Positions 26,145 to 35,129 of a stretch of DNA of 64,000 nucleotides are shown piece after piece. A program made the translations under genes and the position numbers. Within the stretch, counting starts at the first letter, position 1. Each line of letters starts with the position of its first letter. Location of the stretch: contig CALLMD010000003.1 in assembly GCA_938007935.1 (NCBI GenBank), forward strand, positions 1 to 64,000. The letters run 5' to 3'. The notes below the pieces were generated by a model. The model was not told the DNA's origin. It did no database searches and worked only from the letters and a program-made list of their open reading frames with translations. The DNA comes from an uncultured Hellea sp. (lineage in GTDB: Bacteria > Pseudomonadota > Alphaproteobacteria > Caulobacterales > Maricaulaceae).

Positions 26145-26963
26145 ATGAGTACAGACTTACATATTGGTGTTTTGGGGGCTGATGGCCGTATGGGCGGGGC
26201 TATACTTCGCGCCTTAGGCGAAGAGCCGCGCGCGACTTTAGCTGTGGCGATGACTGCGCCAAATTCGCCTCATATCGGAGAAGATGCTGGCGGCGTTGCT
26301 GGACTTCATGCCTGTGGCGTGAAACTTACCTCAGACATTAAAGCAGGGCTTAAGAGCTGTGACGTCCTTATAGATTTCTCCTCCCCAAAGGCAGCGATTG
26401 ACGCAGCGCTGGCCATGCATGATACGCGCTGCCATACGCTGGTCACAGGTACAACGGGATATAATGAGGCTGAAGAAAAAGCGCTGCTCACGGCGGCCAA
26501 TAACATCACGCTTTTAAAGTCTGGAAATTTCTCCTTTGGCGTGAATATGCTCGAAGCCTTAATAGAACTCGCAACCGCGAAGCTTCGCACGGGCTGGGAT
26601 ATTGAAGTCTTAGAAATGCACCACAAACACAAAGTGGACGCCCCCAGCGGTACGGCCCTTATGCTTGGTCAGGCCGCCGCCAAAGGGCGCGGTGTGTCCT
26701 TAAAAGAGACACAAGTCCTCTCACGTAAAGGCGTGACTCCGCCGCGCCGCGAAGGCCAAATCGGCTTTGCTGCCTTACGGGGTGGCGGCGTGATTGGCGC
26801 GCATGAAGTGCGCATCGCCAGCGAGCTTGAAATGATTACCCTTTCTCATGACGCCTTTGATCGCTCGGTCTTTGCAAAAGGAGCGGTGGCAGCCGCGCTT
26901 TGGGCCGCTGATAAACCCAAAGGGCTATATGATATGAAAGATGTTTTGGGTCTTAAGAACTAA
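26145..26963 (+). CDS. dapB: 4-hydroxy-tetrahydrodipicolinate reductase
   Basis: Reduces the cyclic lysine/diaminopimelate precursor with NAD(P)H in the cytoplasm, feeding peptidoglycan and lysine synthesis. This 272-residue protein has the N-terminal dinucleotide site GVLGADGRMGGAI, the family signature EVLEMHHKHKVDAPSGTA near residues 150-170, and GFAALRGGGVIGAHEV near 205-220. Length is usual. It opens a tightly packed chain: its TAA overlaps the ygfZ ATG by one base. A 7+1+7 inverted repeat at 26107-26121 lies 24 bases before the start and may be an operator. Confidence 0.96.
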   Translation: MSTDLHIGVLGADGRMGGAILRALGEEPRATLAVAMTAPNSPHIGEDAGGVAGLHACGVKLTSDIKAGLKSCDVLIDFSSPKAAIDAALAMHDTRCHTLVTGTTGYNEAEEKALLTAANNITLLKSGNFSFGVNMLEALIELATAKLRTGWDIEVLEMHHKHKVDAPSGTALMLGQAAAKGRGVSLKETQVLSRKGVTPPRREGQIGFAALRGGGVIGAHEVRIASELEMITLSHDAFDRSVFAKGAVAAALWAADKPKGLYDMKDVLGLKN

Positions 26964-27739
26964 TGCCCGTCGCGCGGCTTAATCGATCCGTTTTTCGCCT
27001 TTCTGGTGAGGGCGTGGACGCATGGCTGGACGGACTTATTACCAATAGCTTGAAAGAGGCCATCACCTTCACCGCCCTTTTGACGCCGCAAGGTAAAATA
27101 ATCGCCGATTTTTTTGTGACAAAAGACGGTCATGACCTTCTGATTGAAACGCCGACAAAATTTGCCGAAGACCTCTTTGAGCGCCTGCGCATGTATAAAC
27201 TCCGCGCGCCGATTGAGATTAAGGACGAAACAGAGAGCCTCAATGTCTACGCTATTTGGGATGGCCAAGGGGATGAAGGTCATGCTGACCCTCGCCATAG
27301 CTCGCTCGGGCGAAGGCTTATTAGCCAAGATTTTTTAGATGGGGACGGTGATTATGATGCGCACCGCCTGAGCCTCGGTGTTACCGATAGCGCGCTCGAT
27401 TTTGAAACCGTCACCACCTTTCCAGCTGATTCCAATATGGACCTCATGAACGGTGTCGATTTCAAAAAGGGATGTTTTGTCGGCCAAGAAGTTGTCTCGC
27501 GCATGAAGCGAATGACCACCGTGAAAAAACGTATGCGCGGCCTTATTATTGAAGGAAACGCGGCGAAGGGTGATAAAATCATGGCGGGGGAACGCGTGAT
27601 TGGCGAAGTTTATCATGTCCATAAAAAGCTTGGCATGGGCCTCATCAGGCTTGACCGTTTGAAAGCGGCGGAGTTAAAACCGACGATCAACGACGCGCCT
27701 GTCATGATCATGGACTCTATCGATGGACATAAAACGTAA
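26963..27739 (+). CDS. ygfZ: Folate-binding protein YgfZ/CAF17-like
   Basis: This 258-residue member of the GcvT-like fold family supports repair or maturation of iron-sulfur enzymes with tetrahydrofolate. The hallmark K-G-C-[FY]-x-G-Q-E motif is present as KKGCFVGQEVVSRM near residues 170-183, with its conserved Cys. Length is slightly short of E. coli YgfZ (326), as in other alphaproteobacteria. Its start overlaps the dapB stop and its end overlaps the next acetyltransferase by 17 bases, implying one transcript. Iron-sulfur clients in the window include NadA. Confidence 0.9.
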   Translation: MPVARLNRSVFRLSGEGVDAWLDGLITNSLKEAITFTALLTPQGKIIADFFVTKDGHDLLIETPTKFAEDLFERLRMYKLRAPIEIKDETESLNVYAIWDGQGDEGHADPRHSSLGRRLISQDFLDGDGDYDAHRLSLGVTDSALDFETVTTFPADSNMDLMNGVDFKKGCFVGQEVVSRMKRMTTVKKRMRGLIIEGNAAKGDKIMAGERVIGEVYHVHKKLGMGLIRLDRLKAAELKPTINDAPVMIMDSIDGHKT

Positions 27740-28178
27740 CGACCCTACTTCCCTGCCCCGTTTCGCAGCGCTCAACGCGGCGTGGATTGAGGACATGCAT
27801 CATCTGGAAGAGAGCGACAAATTAATGGTCGCCCACCCAGAGATATATACGCAAAATGGCAATCATGTCTTCTCGGCGCATATTGACGGTGAAGTCGCGG
27901 GCGCTTGCGCGCTTAAGAAACATGACGATGGACGTTATGAGCTAACGAAAATGGCCGTTGATCCTAAATTTCAAGGGCGCGGTATTGGGCAACATCTCAT
28001 GACCGCAATAGAGACCTACGCCAAAGACGCGCTGGGCCTTAATTATCTCTTTCTTCTTTCAAATACACGCAACGAAGCTGCGCTACGCCTCTATGCGCGA
28101 AATGGCTGGAGCGTAAATCACGAAGGCCCGCACCCTGTTTACCAACGTGCCAATATTGGTATGGAAAAACATTTGTGA
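27723..28178 (+). CDS. GNAT-family N-acetyltransferase
   Basis: This 151-residue single-domain acetyltransferase has the acetyl-CoA loop VDPKFQGRGIGQHLM near residues 77-91, matching the Q/R-x-x-G-x-G/A consensus, and the C-terminal motif NEAALRLYARNGW typical of protein/amino-acid acetyltransferases. The substrate is unknown. It is embedded in an overlapping gene chain (17 bases with ygfZ, four with the next gene), so its expression is tied to dapB and ygfZ. Confidence 0.85.
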   Translation: MDIKRNDPTSLPRFAALNAAWIEDMHHLEESDKLMVAHPEIYTQNGNHVFSAHIDGEVAGACALKKHDDGRYELTKMAVDPKFQGRGIGQHLMTAIETYAKDALGLNYLFLLSNTRNEAALRLYARNGWSVNHEGPHPVYQRANIGMEKHL

Positions 28179-28552
28179 GCCAATCGCTTCAAAAGTTCTC
28201 CCTCGATAACCGTGTCTTTGTTCCCGTGGAGAACTCCGATAATGGCGTGGTAAGCGGCAAAACACGTTTCCATTTCTGGCAAGACGGCATGGTCTTTTAT
28301 GCCGATTACTTTGGCGGCGATGTGCGCGAAGGCCATATCATTGGCACATTCGATGAGGATGGCGCGGGCAATTTACTCTATCACTGCCTCACCACAGATA
28401 AGCAGCTTAAAGCGGGAAAAGCCAAAGCCGTATTTTCAAAGATGGAAGATAACCGCCTTGCTTTCGAGCTTGATTGGGAGTGGATAACGGGCGACCATAG
28501 CTGGGGTCAATCGCGCTATGAAGAGGTGGTAGAAAAGGAATTAAAAAAATGA
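28175..28552 (+). CDS. Small conserved protein of the family often labelled n-acetylglutamate synthase
   Basis: This 125-residue protein has conserved aromatic and glycine positions: NSDNGVVSGKTRFHFWQDG, YFGGDVREGHIIGTFD, and the C-terminal WEWITGDHSWGQSRYEE. The pattern matches a small beta-sheet family widespread in Bacteroidetes and some proteobacteria that databases often call n-acetylglutamate synthase. That name probably reflects a historic mis-transfer and I would not assign the reaction. It begins with GTG in a four-base overlap with the upstream acetyltransferase and overlaps tag by four bases. Confidence 0.65.
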   Translation: MSQSLQKFSLDNRVFVPVENSDNGVVSGKTRFHFWQDGMVFYADYFGGDVREGHIIGTFDEDGAGNLLYHCLTTDKQLKAGKAKAVFSKMEDNRLAFELDWEWITGDHSWGQSRYEEVVEKELKK

Positions 28553-29148
28553 CTTATGACGTAATTCCTGACCTACCGCGCTGCGGCTGGGTACCCCCTA
28601 CTGATCCGCTCTATACGCATTATCATGATACAGAATGGGGGCGCCCAATAAAGGATAGTAAAGCGCTATTCTCCAAACTCATTCAAGATGGCCAGCAAGC
28701 GGGATTGGCGTGGATTACAATCCTGCGTAAACGCGAAGAAATGCTACGCGCCTATGACGGCTTTGATCCCGATATCGTCGCGACTTACACTGACAAAGAT
28801 AGAGAGCGCCTTTTATCCAATGCGGGCATTATACGCTCGAAATTGAAGGTCAATGCGGCCATCACCAATGCGCAAATTTTTGTCAAAATGCGTGATGAAG
28901 ACGGGATTGATTTCTCTGATCACCTTTGGAGCTTTGTTGATGGCACCCCGGTGCAAAACGCATGGAAAGATTTCAAAGACGCCCCCGTCGATAGTCCTGC
29001 CTCCATTGCCATGTCCAAAGACTTAAAAAAGCGCGGATTCAAATTTGTTGGCCCTGTTATTCTCTATGCCTTCATGCAAGCCGTCGGCATGATTAATGAT
29101 CATAGCACGGGCTGTCATGCTTATGATGCGTGTAAAAAGCTTGGGTAA
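28549..29148 (+). CDS. tag: DNA-3-methyladenine glycosylase I
   Basis: Removes 3-methyladenine from alkylated DNA in base-excision repair. This 199-residue protein has the family start RCGWV and YHDTEWGRP (near residues 11-33), AGLAWITILRKREEM near 52-66, and C-terminal STGCHAYDAC. The Cys and His residues of the first and last motifs form the structural zinc site of Tag. Length is normal. It ends the dapB-ygfZ chain with a four-base overlap at its start. The association with lysine and Fe-S genes is probably one of convenience. Confidence 0.95.
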   Translation: MTYDVIPDLPRCGWVPPTDPLYTHYHDTEWGRPIKDSKALFSKLIQDGQQAGLAWITILRKREEMLRAYDGFDPDIVATYTDKDRERLLSNAGIIRSKLKVNAAITNAQIFVKMRDEDGIDFSDHLWSFVDGTPVQNAWKDFKDAPVDSPASIAMSKDLKKRGFKFVGPVILYAFMQAVGMINDHSTGCHAYDACKKLG

Positions 29149-29216
29149 TTAAACCTAGCGAAACCAGCATCACAGCGCTAAGAAGGCGTTTCATAAAAAT
29201 ACCGCAGGGGAAACAT

Positions 29217-30362
29217 GTGAAAGCCGTTATTAGCTCAACAGGTCTTTGGACACCTACCGACTCTATCTCAAATGAAGAATTAGTCGAGAGTTACAACGCC
29301 TATGCCGATAAGTGGAACGCAGAAAATGCCGCTGAAATAGAAGCGGGCACCAAAGACGCGCTGACCTATTCCGATGCCGCCTTTATTGAAAAAGCCTCTG
29401 GCGTGAAAGCCCGCTACGTTATTTCCAAAGCGCCTATCCTAGACCCCAATATCATGGCCCCGCGCATTCCCGCCCGTCCTGACACTGAACCCAGCATCCT
29501 TGCTGAAATCGCGGCCAATGCCGCGCGGCAAGCGCTAGAAACCGCAGGACGCAAGCCTGAAGATGTCGGCGCGGTCATTGTCGCTTGTTCAAATCTGCAA
29601 CGCGGCTATCCCGCCATTGCCGTTGAAGTGCAATCAATTTTGGGCACATCGGGATTTGCCTTTGATATGAATGTGGCCTGTTCCTCCGCCACCTTTGGCC
29701 TTGAGACCGCGCGCGGGCTTATCGTGGGCGGCCAAGCGAAATCCGTTTTGGTGGTAAACCCCGAAATCTGTACGGCGCATTTAAACTTTAAAGACCGTGA
29801 CGCGCATTTTATTTTTGGTGATGTCGCGACAGCACTTTTGGTTGAGAGCAATGACATCGCGCCGACTGAGCATTGGGAAATTATTGGCTCCAAACTTGTC
29901 ACGCAGTTTTCAAATAATATCCGCAATAATTTTGGCTTTCTTAATCACTGCGCGCCCGAAGATGACGGCATGGACAGCCCGCGTGGCCGCAAAGGTCTGA
30001 CCGATAAGCTCTTTGTTCAAAATGGGCGCAGCGTCTTTAAAGAGGTCGTGCCGATGGTCGCAAAAATGATTTCAACTGAATGCGAGGTCAACGGCCTCGA
30101 CCCGCATGAGCTTAAGCGCATGTGGCTGCATCAAGCCAATCTCTCCATGAACCACTTAATCGCCAAGAAAGTTCTCGGCAAAGATGTCGAGCTTGAAAAG
30201 GCCCCAGTCGTTTTGGATGAATACGCCAATACAAGTTCGGCAGGCTCTATCATCGCATTTCACAAGCATAGTGATGATTTTAAAAATGGCGATACGGGCC
30301 TGATCTGTTCCTTCGGCGCAGGCTATTCGGCGGGCGCGATCTTTGTGCGCAGGGTCGCGTAA
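29217..30362 (+). CDS. Beta-ketoacyl-ACP synthase III-like protein
   Basis: This 381-residue thiolase-fold enzyme is expected to condense an acyl-CoA or acyl-ACP with malonyl-ACP. The catalytic triad is visible: Cys in NVACSSATFG, His in MWLHQANLSM and Asn in YANTSSAGS. It is longer than FabH (about 320 residues), with an extra N-terminal insert (about residues 25-60 and 75-90), a form found in many alphaproteobacteria and distinct from the fabH beside plsX. It starts with GTG, with AGGGGAA a few bases upstream. Since fabA, fabB and fabI lie elsewhere in the window, this may be a second, specialised initiation enzyme. Confidence 0.85.
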   Translation: MKAVISSTGLWTPTDSISNEELVESYNAYADKWNAENAAEIEAGTKDALTYSDAAFIEKASGVKARYVISKAPILDPNIMAPRIPARPDTEPSILAEIAANAARQALETAGRKPEDVGAVIVACSNLQRGYPAIAVEVQSILGTSGFAFDMNVACSSATFGLETARGLIVGGQAKSVLVVNPEICTAHLNFKDRDAHFIFGDVATALLVESNDIAPTEHWEIIGSKLVTQFSNNIRNNFGFLNHCAPEDDGMDSPRGRKGLTDKLFVQNGRSVFKEVVPMVAKMISTECEVNGLDPHELKRMWLHQANLSMNHLIAKKVLGKDVELEKAPVVLDEYANTSSAGSIIAFHKHSDDFKNGDTGLICSFGAGYSAGAIFVRRVA

Positions 30363-30365
30363 TTC

Positions 30366-30758
30366 ATGATCCGCTGGATCCGCCAATGGTGGATGAACCG
30401 CCGCCTCGCCAAAGCCCGTGCTAAGCTCAACATCGATGTCGTGACAGATGAGAGCGGCTTGGTCAGCCTTCCCGTACTTGAACCCTATAGCCTTGATTAT
30501 CGTCCCGTCAGAGGAGAAGTTTTGCACGGGTATCAAAAGCTCAAAAAAGCCGAACTTTATATCACGAATAAAGCTTTTGCCGTGCAAGGCGAGACGAGTT
30601 TCCGCAAAGGCTGGAAAAGCATTGGCGAAATTCAATATCACCTTAATGGCTATAAGGTCTATCCACGCAATGGCCGCGCCCGTATCTTTAAGTGGAAAAA
30701 ATTCGATCCTGAAATTGCGGTCTTAATTGATGTTATGCTCGCCGTCTCGGAGGTGTAA
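30366..30758 (+). CDS. Hypothetical protein
   Basis: This 130-residue basic protein has an amphipathic, Arg/Trp-rich N-terminus (residues 1-20) that may associate with membranes or nucleic acid, followed by a compact alpha/beta domain with VRGEVLHGYQKL and an Arg/Lys-rich segment near 95-110. I do not recognise the family. It lies three bases after the KASIII-like gene and its stop overlaps the HD-domain gene ATG by one base, so it is part of a packed operon. Confidence 0.65.
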   Translation: MIRWIRQWWMNRRLAKARAKLNIDVVTDESGLVSLPVLEPYSLDYRPVRGEVLHGYQKLKKAELYITNKAFAVQGETSFRKGWKSIGEIQYHLNGYKVYPRNGRARIFKWKKFDPEIAVLIDVMLAVSEV

Positions 30759-31354
30759 TGCGAAAATCATCCCGCCCTCCCCGCGCTTGGCAGCGCATGT
30801 TATCTGGACGCCGGCTCGACCTGCTCGACCCCTCACCTTTAGATGTAGAAATCACAGATATTGCGCGCGGCCTTGCCCGTGTGGCTCGCTGGAACGGGCA
30901 GACCTCTGGCGATCATGCCTTTAGCGTGGCCGAGCATAGCGTTGTTGTTGAAAACCTCTTCACCACGCTCAATCCAAAGTCCACAAATGCTGAACGCCTG
31001 ACTGCGCTACTGCATGACGCGGCGGAATATGTGATTGGCGATATGATTAGCCCATTTAAAACCGCGCTTGGCATTGATTACAAAGCGTTCGAAACCCGCC
31101 TCGAAGAAGCCATACACTTACGCTTTGGCCTGCCAGCCAAAATGCCCGCAAGCCTTAAGAAGAAAATCAAACAATGCGATCTTTATTGTGCGTGGTTCGA
31201 AGCCACCCAAATCGCAGGCTTTGGTCCCGTCGAAGCGGATAAGTTCTTCATCGCCCCGCCAAAAAAACTAACATTAAAAATTAAGCCTCTGGCTGTCAAA
31301 GAAGCCGAAGAATTATTTTTGACAAAATTTACAGATCTATACGAAGTCAAATGA
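30758..31354 (+). CDS. HD-domain phosphohydrolase, YfbR-like 5'-deoxynucleotidase candidate
   Basis: This 198-residue HD-family protein is close in length to E. coli YfbR (199). Metal ligands are visible as H in SVAEHSVVV (near residue 67), HD in LLHDAAEYVIGDM (near 87-88) and a later Asp near 130-150. The family removes phosphate from deoxynucleoside monophosphates, but related alphaproteobacterial HD proteins have other nucleotide substrates, so specificity is open. It overlaps both neighbours (one base upstream, four downstream). Confidence 0.8.
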   Translation: MRKSSRPPRAWQRMLSGRRLDLLDPSPLDVEITDIARGLARVARWNGQTSGDHAFSVAEHSVVVENLFTTLNPKSTNAERLTALLHDAAEYVIGDMISPFKTALGIDYKAFETRLEEAIHLRFGLPAKMPASLKKKIKQCDLYCAWFEATQIAGFGPVEADKFFIAPPKKLTLKIKPLAVKEAEELFLTKFTDLYEVK

Positions 31355-32205
31355 GTATAAACATGCGAATTATACATCTAGGATTTATCTTTACGCTTTT
31401 CATTTCGGCTTGCACCAAAATGACGGGCATGGATAAAATGCAATCTGAACCTTTACCTCAATCATGGCCTGGGGGCGCAAAGGCAGCGATTGCTTTGACA
31501 TATGATGATAGCCTTATCAGTCAAATTAATAATGCCCTACCTGCGCTAAAGGCACATGAATTCAAAGCGACATTTTATCTTACCCTCGATACGCCCGGCT
31601 ATTCCGATCATCTCGAAATATGGCGTAGAGCCGCAAAGTCAGGGCATGAGTTAGGCAATCATACGGTTTCACACCCATGTCAGGCTTCTCTGTCGGGGCG
31701 TGAATGGGTCACGAAAGACAAGGATCTTGATTTATATTCTCTTGACCGTATCGCGGCTGAAATCAAGGCTGTGAATAAAGCTCTAAACCGTCTTGATGGC
31801 TTAACTGAGAGAAGCTACGCCTATACTTGTGGGGATTTCTTGGCTGGAGGTGTCGATTATACAGACTCCATTCGGTCATTGGTTTCTGGCGCAAGAACAG
31901 TTAATGATGATCCGCAAGGCCTGCTGAAAGAAAAATTTGATTTAATGCGTATCCCCTCTCTGGCTGTAAATGAAACAAGCGCCAACAGTATGATTGCATA
32001 TGTTGATCGTTTAATTTCTCAATCTACGCTCGGCACCATTACATTTCATGGCATAGGCGGCGACCATTTATCCGTTAGTCACGAAGACCACAAAGCCCTT
32101 TTAGACTATCTCAATGAAAATAGAGATCTGATTTATGTTGATAGTGTACAAAACCTTCTTGAGATTATTCGTGAGCAAGCGTCTCGCGCTGACAGTATAC
32201 ATTAA
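31351..32205 (+). CDS. Polysaccharide deacetylase, lipoprotein
   Basis: This 284-residue NodB-homology protein has a lipoprotein signal (hydrophobic residues 7-20, lipobox FISAC). The metal-binding triad fits ALTYDDS (second Asp near residue 50) and ELGNHTVSHPC (two His near 103-107). FKATFYLTLDTPG is the usual strand after motif 1. A YTCGDF segment follows near 155. It probably removes acetyl groups from a cell-surface or periplasmic glycan. It starts in an ATGA overlap with the HD gene, so it belongs to the same operon as the KASIII-like gene. Confidence 0.88.
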   Translation: MSINMRIIHLGFIFTLFISACTKMTGMDKMQSEPLPQSWPGGAKAAIALTYDDSLISQINNALPALKAHEFKATFYLTLDTPGYSDHLEIWRRAAKSGHELGNHTVSHPCQASLSGREWVTKDKDLDLYSLDRIAAEIKAVNKALNRLDGLTERSYAYTCGDFLAGGVDYTDSIRSLVSGARTVNDDPQGLLKEKFDLMRIPSLAVNETSANSMIAYVDRLISQSTLGTITFHGIGGDHLSVSHEDHKALLDYLNENRDLIYVDSVQNLLEIIREQASRADSIH

Positions 32206-32232
32206 AATCCTAGTTATATGCATATCTATCAT

Positions 32233-32257
32233 AAGCGCTAAAACCATTGGCGCTTTT
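32233..32257 (+). terminator. Weak intrinsic terminator after the deacetylase
   Basis: AAGCGC (32233-32238) pairs with GCGCTT (32250-32255) around an 11-base loop and is followed by TT in a short T-run. It lies 28 bases after the deacetylase stop. The stem is short and the loop large, so confidence is moderate. Confidence 0.5.
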
Positions 32258-32307
32258 CTTCTGTTCTCCCTATATAGAGCATGAATATCTCTTGGAGGAG
32301 CACGCAT

Positions 32308-33480
32308 ATGGGTAAGGAACTCATCAATTGGGAAAATGGCCGCTGGATTGGCCAAACTCTTGAGGTTGAGAACGGCGTCTGCGCTGTCCCTGCGACGCCC
32401 CAAGGAGATAGCAAAGGCGGCCTTGAGTATAATGATGAAGTGAAAGCGGCCACGGATCACCTTTATGATGAGGTTTCTGACTTTATCCCAAAATTTGAAT
32501 GGCCTGCTTATGCCCCGCTTGTCCACGCCATTAATACGCTCAAGAAAAAGAAAAACGCCGTAATCCTCGCCCATAATTATATGACGCCAGATATCTTTGG
32601 CCTTATCGGCGATTATAAGGGCGATAGCCTTGGCCTTGCCATTGAAGCGACCAAAACCGATGCCGATATCATTATCCAAGGCGGCGTGCATTTCATGGCC
32701 GAGACGTCCAAAATCCTCTGCCCTGAAAAACGTGTCTTTATCCCCTCTATGCGTGCAGGCTGTTCTCTCGCCTCCTCAATTACAGGCGATGATATTAAAC
32801 TGATTAAACAGCGCTATCCGGGTATTCCTGTTGTCACCTATGTCAACACATCTGCGGACGTTAAAGCCGAGAGCGATATTTGCTGTACCTCATCAAATGC
32901 CGTTGCCATTGTAGAGCACATCACAAGCGAATGGGGCGTGAATAAAGTTATTATGCTGCCTGATGAGTTTCTCGCCAAGAACGTGGCCAAACAAACCGAT
33001 GTCGAGGTCATTGCCTGGCATGGCCGCTGTGAAGTCCATGCAAGATTCAGTGCCCAAGACGTGCGTGATATGCGAGAGGCCCATCCCGGCGTAGTGGTTC
33101 TGGCTCACCCTGAATGTCCGCCCGAAGTTGTCGCCGAATCCGATTTCACAGGCTCGACCAAAGCCATGAGCGATTATGTCTCTGATAATTCGCCAAAGAA
33201 TGTTATCCTGTTGACGGAATGTTCCATGTCAGACAATGTCGCTATGGCTAACCCCAAGACAGATTTCGTACGCCCCTGTAATTTATGTCCGCATATGAAG
33301 CGCATTACGCTTGAAAATATCTATGAATGCCTACGCGATGAAACCAATGAAGTCTTAGTTGATGAAGCGACCCGCAAACGCGCCTTTAAGGCTGTTATGG
33401 ATATGATCAATGTGAAGTTCGACGCAGTTAAGGGACACTTTAATCCTGCCCTTCCCGAAGTAGATGTGAAGGTAATTTAG
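32308..33480 (+). CDS. nadA: Quinolinate synthase
   Basis: Condenses iminoaspartate with dihydroxyacetone phosphate to quinolinate, using a [4Fe-4S] cluster held by three cysteines. The ATG at 32308 is chosen because GGAGGA lies eight bases upstream; an earlier ATG at 32281 has no such site. The 390-residue product shows VILAHNYMTPDIFGLIGDYK, GCSLASSIT (first cluster Cys), HPECPPEV (second) and PCNLCPHMKR (third). Length fits the long-form NadA. nadB and nadC follow, giving the full aspartate route to NAD. Hairpins at 33491-33511 and 33529-33556 follow it. Confidence 0.96.
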   Translation: MGKELINWENGRWIGQTLEVENGVCAVPATPQGDSKGGLEYNDEVKAATDHLYDEVSDFIPKFEWPAYAPLVHAINTLKKKKNAVILAHNYMTPDIFGLIGDYKGDSLGLAIEATKTDADIIIQGGVHFMAETSKILCPEKRVFIPSMRAGCSLASSITGDDIKLIKQRYPGIPVVTYVNTSADVKAESDICCTSSNAVAIVEHITSEWGVNKVIMLPDEFLAKNVAKQTDVEVIAWHGRCEVHARFSAQDVRDMREAHPGVVVLAHPECPPEVVAESDFTGSTKAMSDYVSDNSPKNVILLTECSMSDNVAMANPKTDFVRPCNLCPHMKRITLENIYECLRDETNEVLVDEATRKRAFKAVMDMINVKFDAVKGHFNPALPEVDVKVI

Positions 33481-33528
33481 TCAGTGCAATTTTTGTCAAA
33501 GACAAAATTTTCACATAAGGCGCAAAAA

Positions 33529-33556
33529 AACGCGAGGCCTTATCGCGTTCTTTTTT
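33529..33556 (+). terminator. Intrinsic terminator between nadA and nadB
   Basis: AACGCGA (33529-33535) pairs with TCGCGTT (33543-33549) around a seven-base loop, followed by C and six T residues. A weaker hairpin with a short T-run (33491-33511) precedes it. Together they suggest that nadB has its own promoter or that read-through is limited. Confidence 0.75.
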
Positions 33557-33578
33557 CGCCGACCTGTGGATATAGATT

Positions 33579-35105
33579 ATGCGCCTAGGCGCCCTCGAAA
33601 CCAAACGCCTCCCTGCTGGTGCTGTCCTTGTGGTCGGCGCAGGTCTTGCGGGTCTTTATCTTGCGCTCAAGCTAGCCCCGCGAGAAGTTTATATTCTCAC
33701 CTCACGGCGCTCCTCTGTTGGCTCAGCTTCGGCATGGGCTCAAGGCGGGATTGCAGCGGCGCTGGCCCCAGAAGATAGCGCAGAAAGCCATGCCAAAGAT
33801 ACCATTGCCGCAGGTGACGGCCTCGTTGACCCTGAGATTGCCCGCATCCTTGCCACGGAAGGCCCTGACCGCGTTCGCGATCTAGACGCGCTGGGTGTGC
33901 CCTTTGACCGCGATGAAAATGGCGAGCTTTATCTCTCGCTTGAGGCCGCGCACGCCATGCCGCGCGTAGCCCGCGTGAAAGGCGATACGGCGGGGGCGGA
34001 AATCATAAAAGTCATGGTCAAGCGCGCCCAAGAGGCAGAACATATTACTGGCCTCATCGGCTGGCGCGCAGAGAGCCTTTTAACCGATGCTAACGGCGCG
34101 GTAGCTGGGGCGCTGGCCCGAAATGATGAAGGGGCAATGCTTGGTATTGAAGCCAACATTACCGTTATGGCGACAGGCGGCGTGGGCGGCTTATTTGCTG
34201 TGACGACAAATCCGCGTACAGCGCGGGGTGACGCCCTTGGGATGGCCGCCGTGATTGGCGCGAAAATGCGCGATATGGAATTTGTACAATTTCACCCAAC
34301 CGCCATTGATATTGGCCGCGACCCTGCCCCGCTCGCCACTGAGGCCCTGCGCGGTGAAGGCGCGGTACTTACAAACGCCAAAGGCATTCGCTTCATGCCG
34401 CGCTATCATGAAAAAGGCGAGCTTGCGCCTCGTGATGATGTCGCCCGTGCAATATTTGCCGAGATTGAAGCCGGGCGGCAACCTTATCTGGATTGCCGTA
34501 AGGCCATTGGCGCGCATTTTGATACTGAGTTCCCGACCGTTTTCGAGAGTTGTATGGGCGCAGGCATTGATCCACGAACGCAGCTTATCCCGATTGCCCC
34601 CGCTGTGCATTATCATATGGGCGGCATTGCCACGGATAGCTATGGTCAAAGCAATCTTGATAGCCTTTTGGCCATTGGAGAATGTTCAGCCGTTGGCGTT
34701 CACGGGGCCAACCGCCTTGCCAGTAATTCCCTGTTAGAGGCCACCGTCTTTGGCGGCCGAGCGGCGGATTATATAAAAGGCCGTGATTGGCCAGAGCGCC
34801 GCGCCAGCACCATACGCAGCCAGCCTTGGCTCTCTATGGGGCCAGAGGTCAGTCAATCCCTGCGTAACGCCATGACAATGAATTGCGGGGTGCGCCGCAG
34901 CGCGAAAAAACTCAATAGCCTCATTGCGCATATTGACGGTCTCATAGAGCAAGTCGGACGCGCCAACCCGCTTATCGCCTCACGCATTATCGCTTCGGCG
35001 GCTCTTGCCCGCGAAGAATCCCGCGGCGGTCATTTCCGGGACGACTTCCCCAAGACAAAGGCGAAAGCTGTGTCGAGCTATATTACCTATGATATGTTGG
35101 ATTAG
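33579..35105 (+). CDS. nadB: L-aspartate oxidase
   Basis: FAD enzyme that oxidises L-aspartate to iminoaspartate for NadA. This 508-residue protein has the N-terminal Rossmann site VLVVGAGLAGLYLALKL (near 17-33), SAWAQGGIAAAL near 52, and the substrate/FAD region HYHMGGIATD followed by ANRLASNSLLEATVFG near residues 345-390. The C-terminal helical domain ends the protein. GTGGA lies before the ATG. A near-match to a DnaA box (TGTGGATAT) overlaps this leader. It is separated from nadA by terminator-like hairpins. Confidence 0.96.
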   Translation: MRLGALETKRLPAGAVLVVGAGLAGLYLALKLAPREVYILTSRRSSVGSASAWAQGGIAAALAPEDSAESHAKDTIAAGDGLVDPEIARILATEGPDRVRDLDALGVPFDRDENGELYLSLEAAHAMPRVARVKGDTAGAEIIKVMVKRAQEAEHITGLIGWRAESLLTDANGAVAGALARNDEGAMLGIEANITVMATGGVGGLFAVTTNPRTARGDALGMAAVIGAKMRDMEFVQFHPTAIDIGRDPAPLATEALRGEGAVLTNAKGIRFMPRYHEKGELAPRDDVARAIFAEIEAGRQPYLDCRKAIGAHFDTEFPTVFESCMGAGIDPRTQLIPIAPAVHYHMGGIATDSYGQSNLDSLLAIGECSAVGVHGANRLASNSLLEATVFGGRAADYIKGRDWPERRASTIRSQPWLSMGPEVSQSLRNAMTMNCGVRRSAKKLNSLIAHIDGLIEQVGRANPLIASRIIASAALAREESRGGHFRDDFPKTKAKAVSSYITYDMLD

Positions 35106-35129
35106 TCCTTATAGAATAAGTCTCTAATA

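Noticed and set aside
33565..33573. DnaA box at nadB
   Set aside because: A single 8/9 match, expected by chance in a window this size.
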